Positions 1 to 6,435 of a stretch of 6,435 nt of DNA are shown piece after piece. Below the pieces are notes generated by a model that searched no databases, was not told the origin of the DNA, and saw only the letters and a list, made by a program, of their open reading frames with translations. This stretch comes from Lachnospiraceae bacterium. Its GTDB lineage: Bacteria; Bacillota_A; Clostridia; Lachnospirales; Lachnospiraceae. The DNA is taken from the NCBI GenBank assembly GCA_024684065.1, contig JAIKXO010000297.1:1-6435 (forward strand). Reading direction: 5' to 3'. Both the position numbers and the translations under genes were made by a program. The first letter of the stretch is position 1. Each line of letters opens with the position of its first letter.

Positions 1-3000
1 TCAGTTTCAATCTTGCTGTTGATCTTACTGATGGATTCAATCATCGCGCTGATGCTTTCACTTATGGTAAACAGACGATCCCCTTTTATTTCCGCATCTT
101 CAACCATCCCGCCGATCGCGGTCAGCTTACCTACGATCTCAGCCAATGCAATATCCCTGTAAGCCGAGACGGTATCCTGTATCTTTCTGTTTAATTCATC
201 TTTCTTTTTGAAATATTCTATCCTGCTCAGGCTGAGTTTTGATTTAAGCGCTCTCCACTGCTCATCCGGTTTCCCGTTTAAGGTAATGCCGTCGGCAACG
301 ATCCCCTCCGACAGATCCTCAAGGGCGTTGTTTACCTGATCAATAATCTTCTCGAGAGAACGTTTTTCAGCTTCCAGCCTACGACATTTCTCAGCAAGAC
401 CATTTATCTCTTCCTTCGCATTTAACAATCTCTCCCTGAAAGAGCCTCCGATCTCATCCTGCGGAAGGGGAATACCTTCATAATCTGCCAGAGCATCTTC
501 AGCGTGCTTTAATTCCTGATCTGCGGCCGTAAGGACTCCGTTTTTTTCTGTATATTCTGCCTGCCTTGAATCCCGGACCTTTTCACATGCCTCTCTCTGC
601 TGTCTTACTTTAGACAGTGTTTCTACCGGGAGCGCAGGATCCGCATATTCTCCTTCCTCACATGAATATCCCGCAAGTTCTGCTTCACTCTCCTGCTTTG
701 ATCTCTGCACGGAATCAAGATTATTTCTCAATCCTTCCAGGCTTTCATTCATGTTACGCAGAAGCACATTATACTGTTCATACAGTGTTGAATAATCTCC
801 CTCGAACACCTCTGCGGCTTTGGCATTATCGACACTTTCCAGAACGGTACGGATCTTACCCAGCAGAGCATCAATATTTCCCAATTCATCTTTCAAAGAT
901 TCCAGTTCGCCACGGTGCTTTTCCAGGGCATCACATGCCGCTTTATAATCAGACTCCGCCTTGCTTTTCGCCGTGTACGAAACCTGTTTTTCTTTATATT
1001 TTTCCTGCTCTTCCGATAACATTTCGCTTAATTCGCCAAACGAATCCAGCCATTTGTCAATCTTCTGAATTAAAACATTACACTCCCTCTGTTTCTCTGT
1101 TTGCTTACTTATTTCATCCCTAAGATCTTGCAGTTCAATATCAAGTTCCTGACTTTTAGCCTCAATCTCCCGAATCTGAGCTTTACAGGCCGCGATCCGG
1201 CTCTCCTGTTCTTTTCTCCAATCCTTATAATAAGTAAAACGATCTGCAATAAGCTGATCTTCTTTCCCTTCCTGCACATGATTTTGAAGTTGTTTCAGCC
1301 GTTCTTCCAGACTTGCCATATCTTCACTTAAACGACCAACATAACCTTCTCTGTCAGCAAAAAAGGCTTTATCATACGCGCTCAGAAAAGCTGCAGGCTC
1401 TTTGGTCCCGTCAAATATATGTTCTGTTTGCTCCATGGTGAGCAGCGGGACAACCGCCGGAAGCCATTCGATATTTCCGGCAGATAATAACCGCTGTATT
1501 TCTCCCTCGTTATCAAACAGTAATGCATAGGCCATCTCGGGATAAGCGTTCAGTAACTCCTCTGCCCTGTCAGCTGATACCGTACCGGCCTCGATCAATC
1601 CGCATATATACTCTTCACCGGTTGCAGGATTTAACCCTGTCGAATTTACATAATCCATGATCTCCGGCAGTATATGCAGATAACCGGCCTCAGCAGCTTT
1701 CATTTTCTCATTAAGACCATCCAGCTTACGTTTTTTCGTAATAATATCTGCCTCTGCAGCCTCAATATCCCTGCGGACCGCATCCCGCAAAACATCCGTG
1801 AAAACTGCAGTGCTTTCGTAGCCGTACTTTTCACAGATTTTTACAATCTGCTCAAATAAAACGTCATACTCTTCTAACCGGCTTTCCGCTTCTTTCAAAG
1901 AACGGGATGCGTCAGCCTGCTCAAGCGTTAATGCTGCCTTCTCCTGAGGGATCTGAGCCGCGCGTTTATTAATTTCTTCGATCTGGCTCCCAATTTCTGC
2001 CGCTGCGATCTCCTGTTCTGTTTTGGCTTCTTCCCTCCGGGCCTTCTCAGCCGCCAGCTCCTCTTCTGCGTAAAAACCGGTCAATCTTCTTATAGCTTCA
2101 ATCTGTAAGCTCCTGATTCTTTTGTCAGTATTGCCCTTTGCTTCCTCAAGGCGGGTCATGGCATGGATATATCTGTCATTGGCAGCATTGTATTCTGCTT
2201 CGGCCCTTTTCACGGTCTCGCCGGAAATCTTTACATTGGCAGATTCCTGTTCAATTTTCCCTGTCAGCTCTGTTTTCCTTTTTTTCTGCTCGCTTTCCGC
2301 ATCCCCGGCTTTCACAAGAACGGAGTATTTCAGGTTTGCGATCCGCTCCGCATCCTCCGAATTATTCTCCCTTTCCTCTATAAGCTTCTTAAGCTCTGTA
2401 ATCTTACCGTCTGCTTCCTGTATCCGGCGATAAAGCTTTGCGCACTGAAGGATATCTTCTTCATGCTTCTTTGCTTCAAACTCTGCTTTACTCCGGTTAA
2501 GAAGCAAAAGCGCCTCATCCATAGCTGCTTTTGCCTGATCACGACCTGCGATCGCACCATAAAAGGCCTTCGATCTCTTCTCGTATTCGATGTGGGAAAT
2601 CAAAGCATTTTGATCTTCTATCGCCCTGCCAATCACCTCTGTTTCTTCATCGACTGCGTTCATCCGCTTTCCGAGTGCTGCTGCAAATCCTCTTGTTTCT
2701 GATACATTAGCCACAAAAGCATCATTTACATTATAGAGCTCATCGCTTGTTTCACTAACGTCCCCCAGGTCTTCCAGCAGCTTCCTGTTTACATCCCTCT
2801 GCCTGATCACCGACTCCTTGTCCGTTATCTTCCTTGCATAGTTAATAAGCATCGTTTCCAGTGAACAGTCAGTCCCTTTTGATGCTGCGCTCATCAGCTT
2901 TTGCTCAATAGCAGGTATGAAAAATTTTGCGATCAGCTTGTCGGAAGTTTTCGCTTCGTCGAAATACTGATTAAGACCACCTTCATCCTTATTAAGCGCT

Positions 3001-3596
3001 TCAATGACACTTTCCCATTCAGTCCTGTAGATTCCATATTCCGCCAGATATTCCGCCCATCTTACCGCCTCATCTGAAGAATAATAAATTAACGTTCCTC
3101 TGCTTGATTTCGCTTTTTCCCTGACATAATCAAACCGGGCAGGAACGTAATTTCCGTTTACGTTATCTGACAGGTCAAGACCTGAAATACTATAAGCTGA
3201 GTACGTTTCGTAACGGGTCGTGAAGGTATAGTATTTTATCGAATTTCCCCTCTGGTTTTCTTCCGTGGATGCGCTTGAACTTGCTGCGATCGAAATTCCG
3301 GTCAGCAGTTTCTCCCTGCTTCCATCCAGATTCCATTCCAGTAATATGTACGAATGGTCGCCCGTATGTGAAAAATAGTCCTCGATACGCCGTCCGCTTG
3401 CCATTGCCTTCGGATGCACCGGCTGCATCATCAGCTGTACAAGGACGGTTTTTCCGCCGCCATTATTCAGGTTGAATAAAGTATTTAACGCTTCACCCGA
3501 TTCCGGTGAAACCAGGTCATATAACTCATCCGGAATAAACCGGTTCCCGTCATTGTAGTTGAAATTTACGATCCGGATCTTACTTATCTGAGGCAT
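1..3596 (-). CDS. jetC: JetC, SMC/MukB-like ATPase of Wadjet (3' partial)
   Basis: An uninterrupted frame of 1198 codons with no stop before the window edge, checked codon by codon. JetC is the SMC-type ATPase that drives DNA loop extrusion in Wadjet. The N-terminal half-head (about 1-250) carries a P-loop, F-N-L-N-N-G-G-G-K-T (Lys 49, Thr 50), and later S-Y-I-L-L-E-W-N-L-D, a strand typical of this head. A first coiled-coil arm runs from about 255 to 630 (Glu/Lys/Ala/Leu-rich, with E-E-A-K-T-E-Q-E-type heptads). A globular hinge with prolines and glycines lies at about 635-750. The second arm runs from about 755 to the edge. The ABC signature, Walker B and D-loop are not in the window. If the arms are symmetrical around the hinge, the full protein is about 1,350-1,400 residues, longer than type I JetC. 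The ATG at 3596 has a strong GAGGAGG six bases upstream, inside jetB. No frameshift is seen. Confidence 0.9.
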   Translation of the reverse strand, partial: MPQISKIRIVNFNYNDGNRFIPDELYDLVSPESGEALNTLFNLNNGGGKTVLVQLMMQPVHPKAMASGRRIEDYFSHTGDHSYILLEWNLDGSREKLLTGISIAASSSASTEENQRGNSIKYYTFTTRYETYSAYSISGLDLSDNVNGNYVPARFDYVREKAKSSRGTLIYYSSDEAVRWAEYLAEYGIYRTEWESVIEALNKDEGGLNQYFDEAKTSDKLIAKFFIPAIEQKLMSAASKGTDCSLETMLINYARKITDKESVIRQRDVNRKLLEDLGDVSETSDELYNVNDAFVANVSETRGFAAALGKRMNAVDEETEVIGRAIEDQNALISHIEYEKRSKAFYGAIAGRDQAKAAMDEALLLLNRSKAEFEAKKHEEDILQCAKLYRRIQEADGKITELKKLIEERENNSEDAERIANLKYSVLVKAGDAESEQKKRKTELTGKIEQESANVKISGETVKRAEAEYNAANDRYIHAMTRLEEAKGNTDKRIRSLQIEAIRRLTGFYAEEELAAEKARREEAKTEQEIAAAEIGSQIEEINKRAAQIPQEKAALTLEQADASRSLKEAESRLEEYDVLFEQIVKICEKYGYESTAVFTDVLRDAVRRDIEAAEADIITKKRKLDGLNEKMKAAEAGYLHILPEIMDYVNSTGLNPATGEEYICGLIEAGTVSADRAEELLNAYPEMAYALLFDNEGEIQRLLSAGNIEWLPAVVPLLTMEQTEHIFDGTKEPAAFLSAYDKAFFADREGYVGRLSEDMASLEERLKQLQNHVQEGKEDQLIADRFTYYKDWRKEQESRIAACKAQIREIEAKSQELDIELQDLRDEISKQTEKQRECNVLIQKIDKWLDSFGELSEMLSEEQEKYKEKQVSYTAKSKAESDYKAACDALEKHRGELESLKDELGNIDALLGKIRTVLESVDNAKAAEVFEGDYSTLYEQYNVLLRNMNESLEGLRNNLDSVQRSKQESEAELAGYSCEEGEYADPALPVETLSKVRQQREACEKVRDSRQAEYTEKNGVLTAADQELKHAEDALADYEGIPLPQDEIGGSFRERLLNAKEEINGLAEKCRRLEAEKRSLEKIIDQVNNALEDLSEGIVADGITLNGKPDEQWRALKSKLSLSRIEYFKKKDELNRKIQDTVSAYRDIALAEIVGKLTAIGGMVEDAEIKGDRLFTISESISAMIESISKINSKIET

Positions 3597-4287
3597 GGTT
3601 TTCCTCCTCAATCCAGCTATTGATCATCTGAACCCGGTCTTTGCGCAGCACATACGGCATAAGATCCCTTGCCTTTTTCGAAGGTCTTATCGTGCCGCCT
3701 TCGTCTTCCGTAAAAAGCTCATCAGTCCTGAACTTCAGCAGGATCTTGTTAACAACTCCATAACGATCGTCTATCCTTCTGCTGGCTATGTCACCTTCCT
3801 TTTTACTGAGCCAGTCTTCTGCAAGCATGCGGAAGTTTTCACTGTAATCATCTGTTTTGTCATCTTTGTCAATATCATCGCGTGTAACATCCTGACAGTG
3901 CTTTGTAAACTCTTTTATCAGCTCTTCCTTCGTAATGAAGTCCCTGCTCAGCGCATCTACCCCTTCCCCATTAAAGAATATGTACAGAATGTAAATCGCC
4001 AGATAATTCATCAAATAAAGATCCCTGCTCTTTACTTCATTCGAAGCCTTTATATCAGCACGGTAATCCACATTATTCTTGAGGAAGATATCATTATCCT
4101 GTGTCGGAACCATATAGATCCGATCCTGTGCCTGGATTATCTCAAAACCCAGTTCATACCCCATCTGGTCGAGCTCGTCCCTGGCTTCCATATCCTCTGC
4201 AAGATTCCATATCAGGCTGTTATCATTTCTGTCGATCCATCCTTTTTTCATCAGTTCATGAAATAGTTTAAGGGCGCTGCCGTTCAT
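3580..4287 (-). CDS. jetB: JetB, KITE/MukE-like winged-helix subunit of Wadjet
   Basis: A 235-residue acidic protein in the position and size range of JetB, the KITE (MukE-like) dimeric subunit that binds the JetA kleisin and DNA near the SMC heads. Two winged-helix-like segments can be read. The first (about 1-68) has helices followed by a short wing, D-R-I-Y-M-V-P, and then Q-D-N-D. The second (about 150-215) has V-V-N-K-I-L-L-K-F and a wing near E-D-E-G-G-T-I. A hydrophobic helix at 89-106 is probably the buried core or dimer helix, not a membrane segment. An acidic linker (137-149, many Asp) separates the halves. The ATG overlaps the jetA stop as ATGA, with GAGGTGG just upstream, so the start is well supported. 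The last 17 bases overlap the start of jetC. The protein resembles the DUF6063-type JetB from memory; type I JetB (DUF4194) is the main alternative. Confidence 0.82.
   Translation of the reverse strand: MNGSALKLFHELMKKGWIDRNDNSLIWNLAEDMEARDELDQMGYELGFEIIQAQDRIYMVPTQDNDIFLKNNVDYRADIKASNEVKSRDLYLMNYLAIYILYIFFNGEGVDALSRDFITKEELIKEFTKHCQDVTRDDIDKDDKTDDYSENFRMLAEDWLSKKEGDIASRRIDDRYGVVNKILLKFRTDELFTEDEGGTIRPSKKARDLMPYVLRKDRVQMINSWIEEENHASDK
3603..3609 (-). promoter_or_regulatory. Ribosome binding site of jetC
   Basis: GAGGAGG on the minus strand, six bases before the jetC ATG at 3596 and inside the jetB coding region. It is the strongest Shine-Dalgarno match of the three in the operon and fixes the jetC start despite the 17-base overlap with jetB. 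Confidence 0.82.
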
Positions 4288-5831
4288 CGTTCCACCTCAA
4301 CTGTATAATTCGTCATATTGATCTTTATATATGACCCGCCATCCCGCAGATCAAAATCAAAGGATTCGCCAGATGTTGTAAACCTTAACAGCCGCATATC
4401 AAGATACTGCTTGGGAAGTTTCGACAAAACCCATAACAGATCAAGTTCTCCCAATGGTTCCGCAACTATAAAACCTCCCGTATTACGCAATTCTTCAAGA
4501 TCTATCTTTCCCGTCTGATAAATTGTCATCAGCGTATTTGGAAGGTATCCATCCTTACTCCACTTCATCAGTTCGCCAACTGATAACGAATGAATATATT
4601 CCTTTATCTCAAAAAACGTTTTGTCCTTCACGTATGCGAAAAATGACCTGCAGATATCCAAATATAACTCATTACGTTCCCGAATCCGTCTTTCAGCTTC
4701 TTCGTCTTCATTATCAATTCGTAAGCCCGGCTCATCTTCTTCATTGTTGATAAGTCCATAAGCCGCGTAGAAATTCTCGATACTGAACTTCTTCTCTAAT
4801 CCGGGACTAACGAGCGGCCAGAGAAGCGTTAACACTGCATCGCCCAGGCCATCGCCCATCCTGCGGAGCCTGGCCATAATGTCCTGATCAAAATTCATCC
4901 GTTCAAAACTCCTGATCGCAAAACTGTCACGAAGTATCCGGTTATAGGAATCGGATGCAAGACTCTTCGCATTTATCAAAGAGCGCTGCTCCGTGACAGT
5001 CAGATCCAGGTTTTTATTGATTTCATTTAATTCCCTGAGGTTTTTCCTGGCCTCCTCAGTATCAGCGCCGCTCTCAAGAGCATTTTTTACAGCATTCGCT
5101 TCCCGTATCGCAGTCCGGTGTATTTCCTGCAGTTCCCTCTGTTCATCAACCATCAGGGTCCTGAACTGCCCGACTATCCTCTCATACTCATCGACAGTGA
5201 TCTTCATAATATTCTCACGGCAGCGCAGAAGAAAGTCATCCAGGCTGTGGCCCATATTTCGTAACCGCGCCACCAATTCCCTGCTTTGAGCCAGTGCCCT
5301 GGAATAATTCTTTCTCTTCATGTATTCCTGCATTTTGAACCGGGTTACAGAATAATCCAGTTCAGATTCTATTTCCATCGATCTGTATAAAAAGTCGAAT
5401 ACTTCATCTGTGAGATAATATGATCCCTTCTCTTCGTTGATCAGTCGTACCGGCATACTTTTGAACACTTCCCCATCTGCAAAGAAAGTGTTGTATTCTA
5501 TCATTTTCCCATTGTTCTGGAGCACATTCACAACAATAAAATATGCCAGCTTATTCGTATCAATCACATACATTTCGGGGATGATCTGTATAATGCTGTC
5601 GAGGAAGCCCTCTATATCCTTTAATGTGCATGTCTGGACATCGCTGAGCGTGCGTTCCTTAATATATAACAGAACCATCACGATCAGATTGTTTAAAATG
5701 TCAAAATCACCCTTAAACATCTCTCTGATATCGTCCGGGCAATTTGCGATCGAAATGCTTCGAACGATATCTATAAACTTCATTCTGTTCTGAAAGCCTG
5801 TAAATATTTCCTGTATATCAGGGCGGAGCAT
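4284..5831 (-). CDS. jetA: JetA, kleisin-like subunit of Wadjet SMC complex
   Basis: A 515-residue protein, close to the usual JetA length (roughly 470-520). In Wadjet, JetA is the MukF/kleisin-like subunit that bridges the JetC heads and binds the JetB dimer. Residues about 40-145 form an alpha/beta region of winged-helix character ending in [12 protein letters not shown]. Residues 145-310 are long amphipathic helices, with a coiled-coil-like stretch rich in Glu, Arg and Leu at about 205-285. An acidic, probably disordered patch lies at 363-381 (E-E-D-E and D-N-E-D-E-E). A C-terminal globular part (about 385-515) ends in alternating beta-like residues. I chose the ATG at 5831 because it has GAGGTG five bases upstream, the same motif and spacing as jetB; a GTG at 5846 would add five residues and overlap jetD by 11 bases. 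The stop overlaps the jetB start as ATGA. Assignment depends mainly on context and architecture; the segment around 140-185 resembles the type III JetA (DUF5716-like) family as I recall it. Confidence 0.82.
   Translation of the reverse strand: MLRPDIQEIFTGFQNRMKFIDIVRSISIANCPDDIREMFKGDFDILNNLIVMVLLYIKERTLSDVQTCTLKDIEGFLDSIIQIIPEMYVIDTNKLAYFIVVNVLQNNGKMIEYNTFFADGEVFKSMPVRLINEEKGSYYLTDEVFDFLYRSMEIESELDYSVTRFKMQEYMKRKNYSRALAQSRELVARLRNMGHSLDDFLLRCRENIMKITVDEYERIVGQFRTLMVDEQRELQEIHRTAIREANAVKNALESGADTEEARKNLRELNEINKNLDLTVTEQRSLINAKSLASDSYNRILRDSFAIRSFERMNFDQDIMARLRRMGDGLGDAVLTLLWPLVSPGLEKKFSIENFYAAYGLINNEEDEPGLRIDNEDEEAERRIRERNELYLDICRSFFAYVKDKTFFEIKEYIHSLSVGELMKWSKDGYLPNTLMTIYQTGKIDLEELRNTGGFIVAEPLGELDLLWVLSKLPKQYLDMRLLRFTTSGESFDFDLRDGGSYIKINMTNYTVEVER
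4292..4298 (-). promoter_or_regulatory. Ribosome binding site of jetB
   Basis: GAGGTGG on the minus strand, inside the last codons of jetA and about five bases before the jetB ATG. The same core and spacing as at jetA. With the ATGA stop/start overlap it indicates coupled translation of JetA and JetB, which form one subcomplex in MukFE-like systems. Confidence 0.75.
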
Positions 5832-5835
5832 TCTC

Positions 5836-6435
5836 TCACCTCTCACTTAGTACAGTGTAGGATATTATTTCCTGCGGAATCAGTTTATTTTCTTCCAACA
5901 CTCGATTCAAAAATGCCTGCTCCTCTGCGGCAAATCCCTCAAACAGATCCTCAAAGGATATACCCTCCTTTTGGGAGGAAGGGCTGTCCTCAAGGCTAAT
6001 ACTCTGAGCTTTTTCAATCATTTTCCTGTATCCCGGGAGGAACAGTTCTATATTCAGGGAAGCGTTCACTTCCCTTGTTCGTCTGAAAATATCAAAGCCT
6101 TCACGGTCAATATCCCCCCAGTATAAAAATGTAACGTTCGGATTTCCCATAAACCTTACATATTCGACCAGGGCCCCCTGCTTATGAGAGACTTTATTTC
6201 CATTACCGTAGACAACGCCATCTATATCCGTACCAAACAGACTCCTGAAATGGTCCTCAAACATACACCGCCGAATATTGAACCAAATATCCTTGTTCTC
6301 ACAAATAAGCAATGTCAGGTCACTTTTTCTTTCCGGTATGTAATCATGAAAGCAGTATTCCGGAGTGTCATAAAATCCCAGATCAGAGTCCGTTAGCGAC
6401 ATATGGCGAAGCAGAGACTTCACTTCCGGATCATC
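5836..6435 (-). CDS. jetD: JetD, Wadjet Toprim nuclease subunit (5' partial)
   Basis: This is the C-terminal 199 residues of the Wadjet effector nuclease. In characterised systems JetD cleaves circular DNA once the JetABC motor has trapped it. The frame is open to the window edge (it begins D-D-P-E-V), so the GTG at 6423 is an internal Val codon, not a start. Visible evidence is a topoisomerase VI-like Toprim core: a beta strand ending in I-C-E-N-K (Glu at fragment residue 46), a G-N-G-N-K loop (77-81), and the strand-loop Y-W-G-D-I-D-R-E-G (Asp 108 and Asp 110), the DxD metal-binding pair. These acidic residues are intact, so the nuclease looks active. The family match is the DUF2220-type JetD C-terminal domain. 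The N-terminal DNA/JetA-contacting part is missing from the window. The TGA stop lies inside the jetA ribosome binding site, and jetD is the most upstream gene visible in the operon. Function is sure at family level; subtype is inferred. Confidence 0.88.
   Translation of the reverse strand, partial: DDPEVKSLLRHMSLTDSDLGFYDTPEYCFHDYIPERKSDLTLLICENKDIWFNIRRCMFEDHFRSLFGTDIDGVVYGNGNKVSHKQGALVEYVRFMGNPNVTFLYWGDIDREGFDIFRRTREVNASLNIELFLPGYRKMIEKAQSISLEDSPSSQKEGISFEDLFEGFAAEEQAFLNRVLEENKLIPQEIISYTVLSER
5837..5842 (-). promoter_or_regulatory. Ribosome binding site of jetA
   Basis: GAGGTG on the minus strand, five bases before the ATG at 5831. It overlaps the jetD TGA stop (5836-5838), so ribosomes finishing jetD are placed directly on the jetA start. 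It decides the ATG over the GTG at 5846, which lies upstream of this motif. Confidence 0.75.

Larger units (their letters stand above)
1..6435 (-). other. Wadjet (JetDABC) anti-plasmid defence operon, both ends cut
   Basis: All four genes share one strand and are joined by a 4-base gap (jetD/jetA), a 4-base overlap (jetA/jetB) and a 17-base overlap (jetB/jetC), so they must be one transcript. The set of Toprim nuclease, kleisin-like, KITE-like and SMC-like proteins is the Wadjet signature; related MukBEF and MksBEF condensins have the last three (MksBEF may add a MksG Toprim partner). The order D-A-B-C and the long JetC fit type III as I recall the subtypes; types I and II are usually A-B-C-D, and type II JetB is longer (about 380 residues). 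No promoter, operator or terminator lies in the window. Confidence 0.85.

Noticed and set aside
617..1331. Plus-strand open frames of 168 and 76 codons opposite the jetC coiled coil
   Set aside because: They arise from the low stop frequency opposite a Glu/Lys/Leu-rich coiled-coil gene. No ribosome binding site or domain is seen, and the composition (many Pro, His, Phe) is not protein-like.
1..3596. JetC read as a SbcC/Rad50-type or chromosomal SMC gene
   Set aside because: The hinge is a globular domain, not a CxxC zinc hook, and the gene sits in a JetD-JetA-JetB operon; chromosomal SMC has no such partners beside it.
3595..4266. A 223-codon open frame on the plus strand opposite jetB
   Set aside because: It is antisense to a well-supported gene with its own ribosome binding site and tight operon junctions; the product is rich in Ile, Phe and Cys with no recognisable motif, as expected for a shadow frame.
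5963..5979. Short inverted repeat (CCTCC, five-base loop, GGAGG) with an internal GGAGG on the minus strand inside jetD
   Set aside because: The stem is only five pairs, there is no U-tract to make it a terminator, and no ATG or GTG start follows at a usable distance; it is explained by the jetD codons.
6184..6396. Plus-strand 70-codon frame opposite jetD
   Set aside because: It covers the conserved Toprim motifs on the other strand, so coding pressure is clearly on the minus strand.
1..6435. MksBEFG/MukBEF condensin operon as an alternative to Wadjet
   Set aside because: MksG also has a Toprim domain, so this is the closest alternative, but the jetD-first order, the E-N-K/DUF2220-like JetD motif and the JetA/JetB character fit Wadjet better. 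The choice is not absolute without a profile search.

Overview
The window is a single, densely packed minus-strand operon that encodes almost all of a Wadjet (JetABCD) anti-plasmid defence system. There is no non-coding stretch longer than a few bases. Read in the direction of transcription (high to low coordinates), the order is jetD (5' end cut by the window edge, 6435 to 5836), jetA (5831 to 4284), jetB (4287 to 3580) and jetC (3596 to 1, 3' end cut by the window edge). The operon promoter, the N-terminal part of JetD, the last part of JetC and any terminator all lie outside.

The identification rests on the combination of genes. JetD keeps a Toprim fold with an E-N-K motif and a G-D-I-D-R-E-G motif. 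JetA is a 515-residue kleisin-like protein with a helical middle. JetB is a small (235-residue) protein with winged-helix character, as in KITE/MukE subunits. JetC is a very long SMC/MukB-type protein with an N-terminal P-loop, two coiled-coil arms and a globular hinge. The jetD-first order, the 235-residue JetB and the long JetC fit best what I remember of type III Wadjet. That subtype call is from layout and size, not from a profile search.

Known Wadjet biology suggests how the parts cooperate: JetA, JetB and JetC form a MukBEF-like SMC motor that extrudes DNA loops and recognises small circular DNA, and JetD is the nuclease that then cuts the plasmid. All three gene junctions are tight (a 4-base gap, a 4-base ATGA overlap and a 17-base overlap). 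Each downstream gene has its Shine-Dalgarno sequence inside the end of the gene before it, which points to translational coupling and fixed subunit stoichiometry.

The host looks like a Gram-positive Clostridia-type bacterium (possibly Lachnospiraceae), judged from the strong GAGGAGG/GAGGTG ribosome binding sites, moderate GC (low to mid 40s percent by eye) and the Wadjet variant. This taxonomic guess is weak. There is no RNA gene, mobile element, CRISPR array or convincing repeat in the window.
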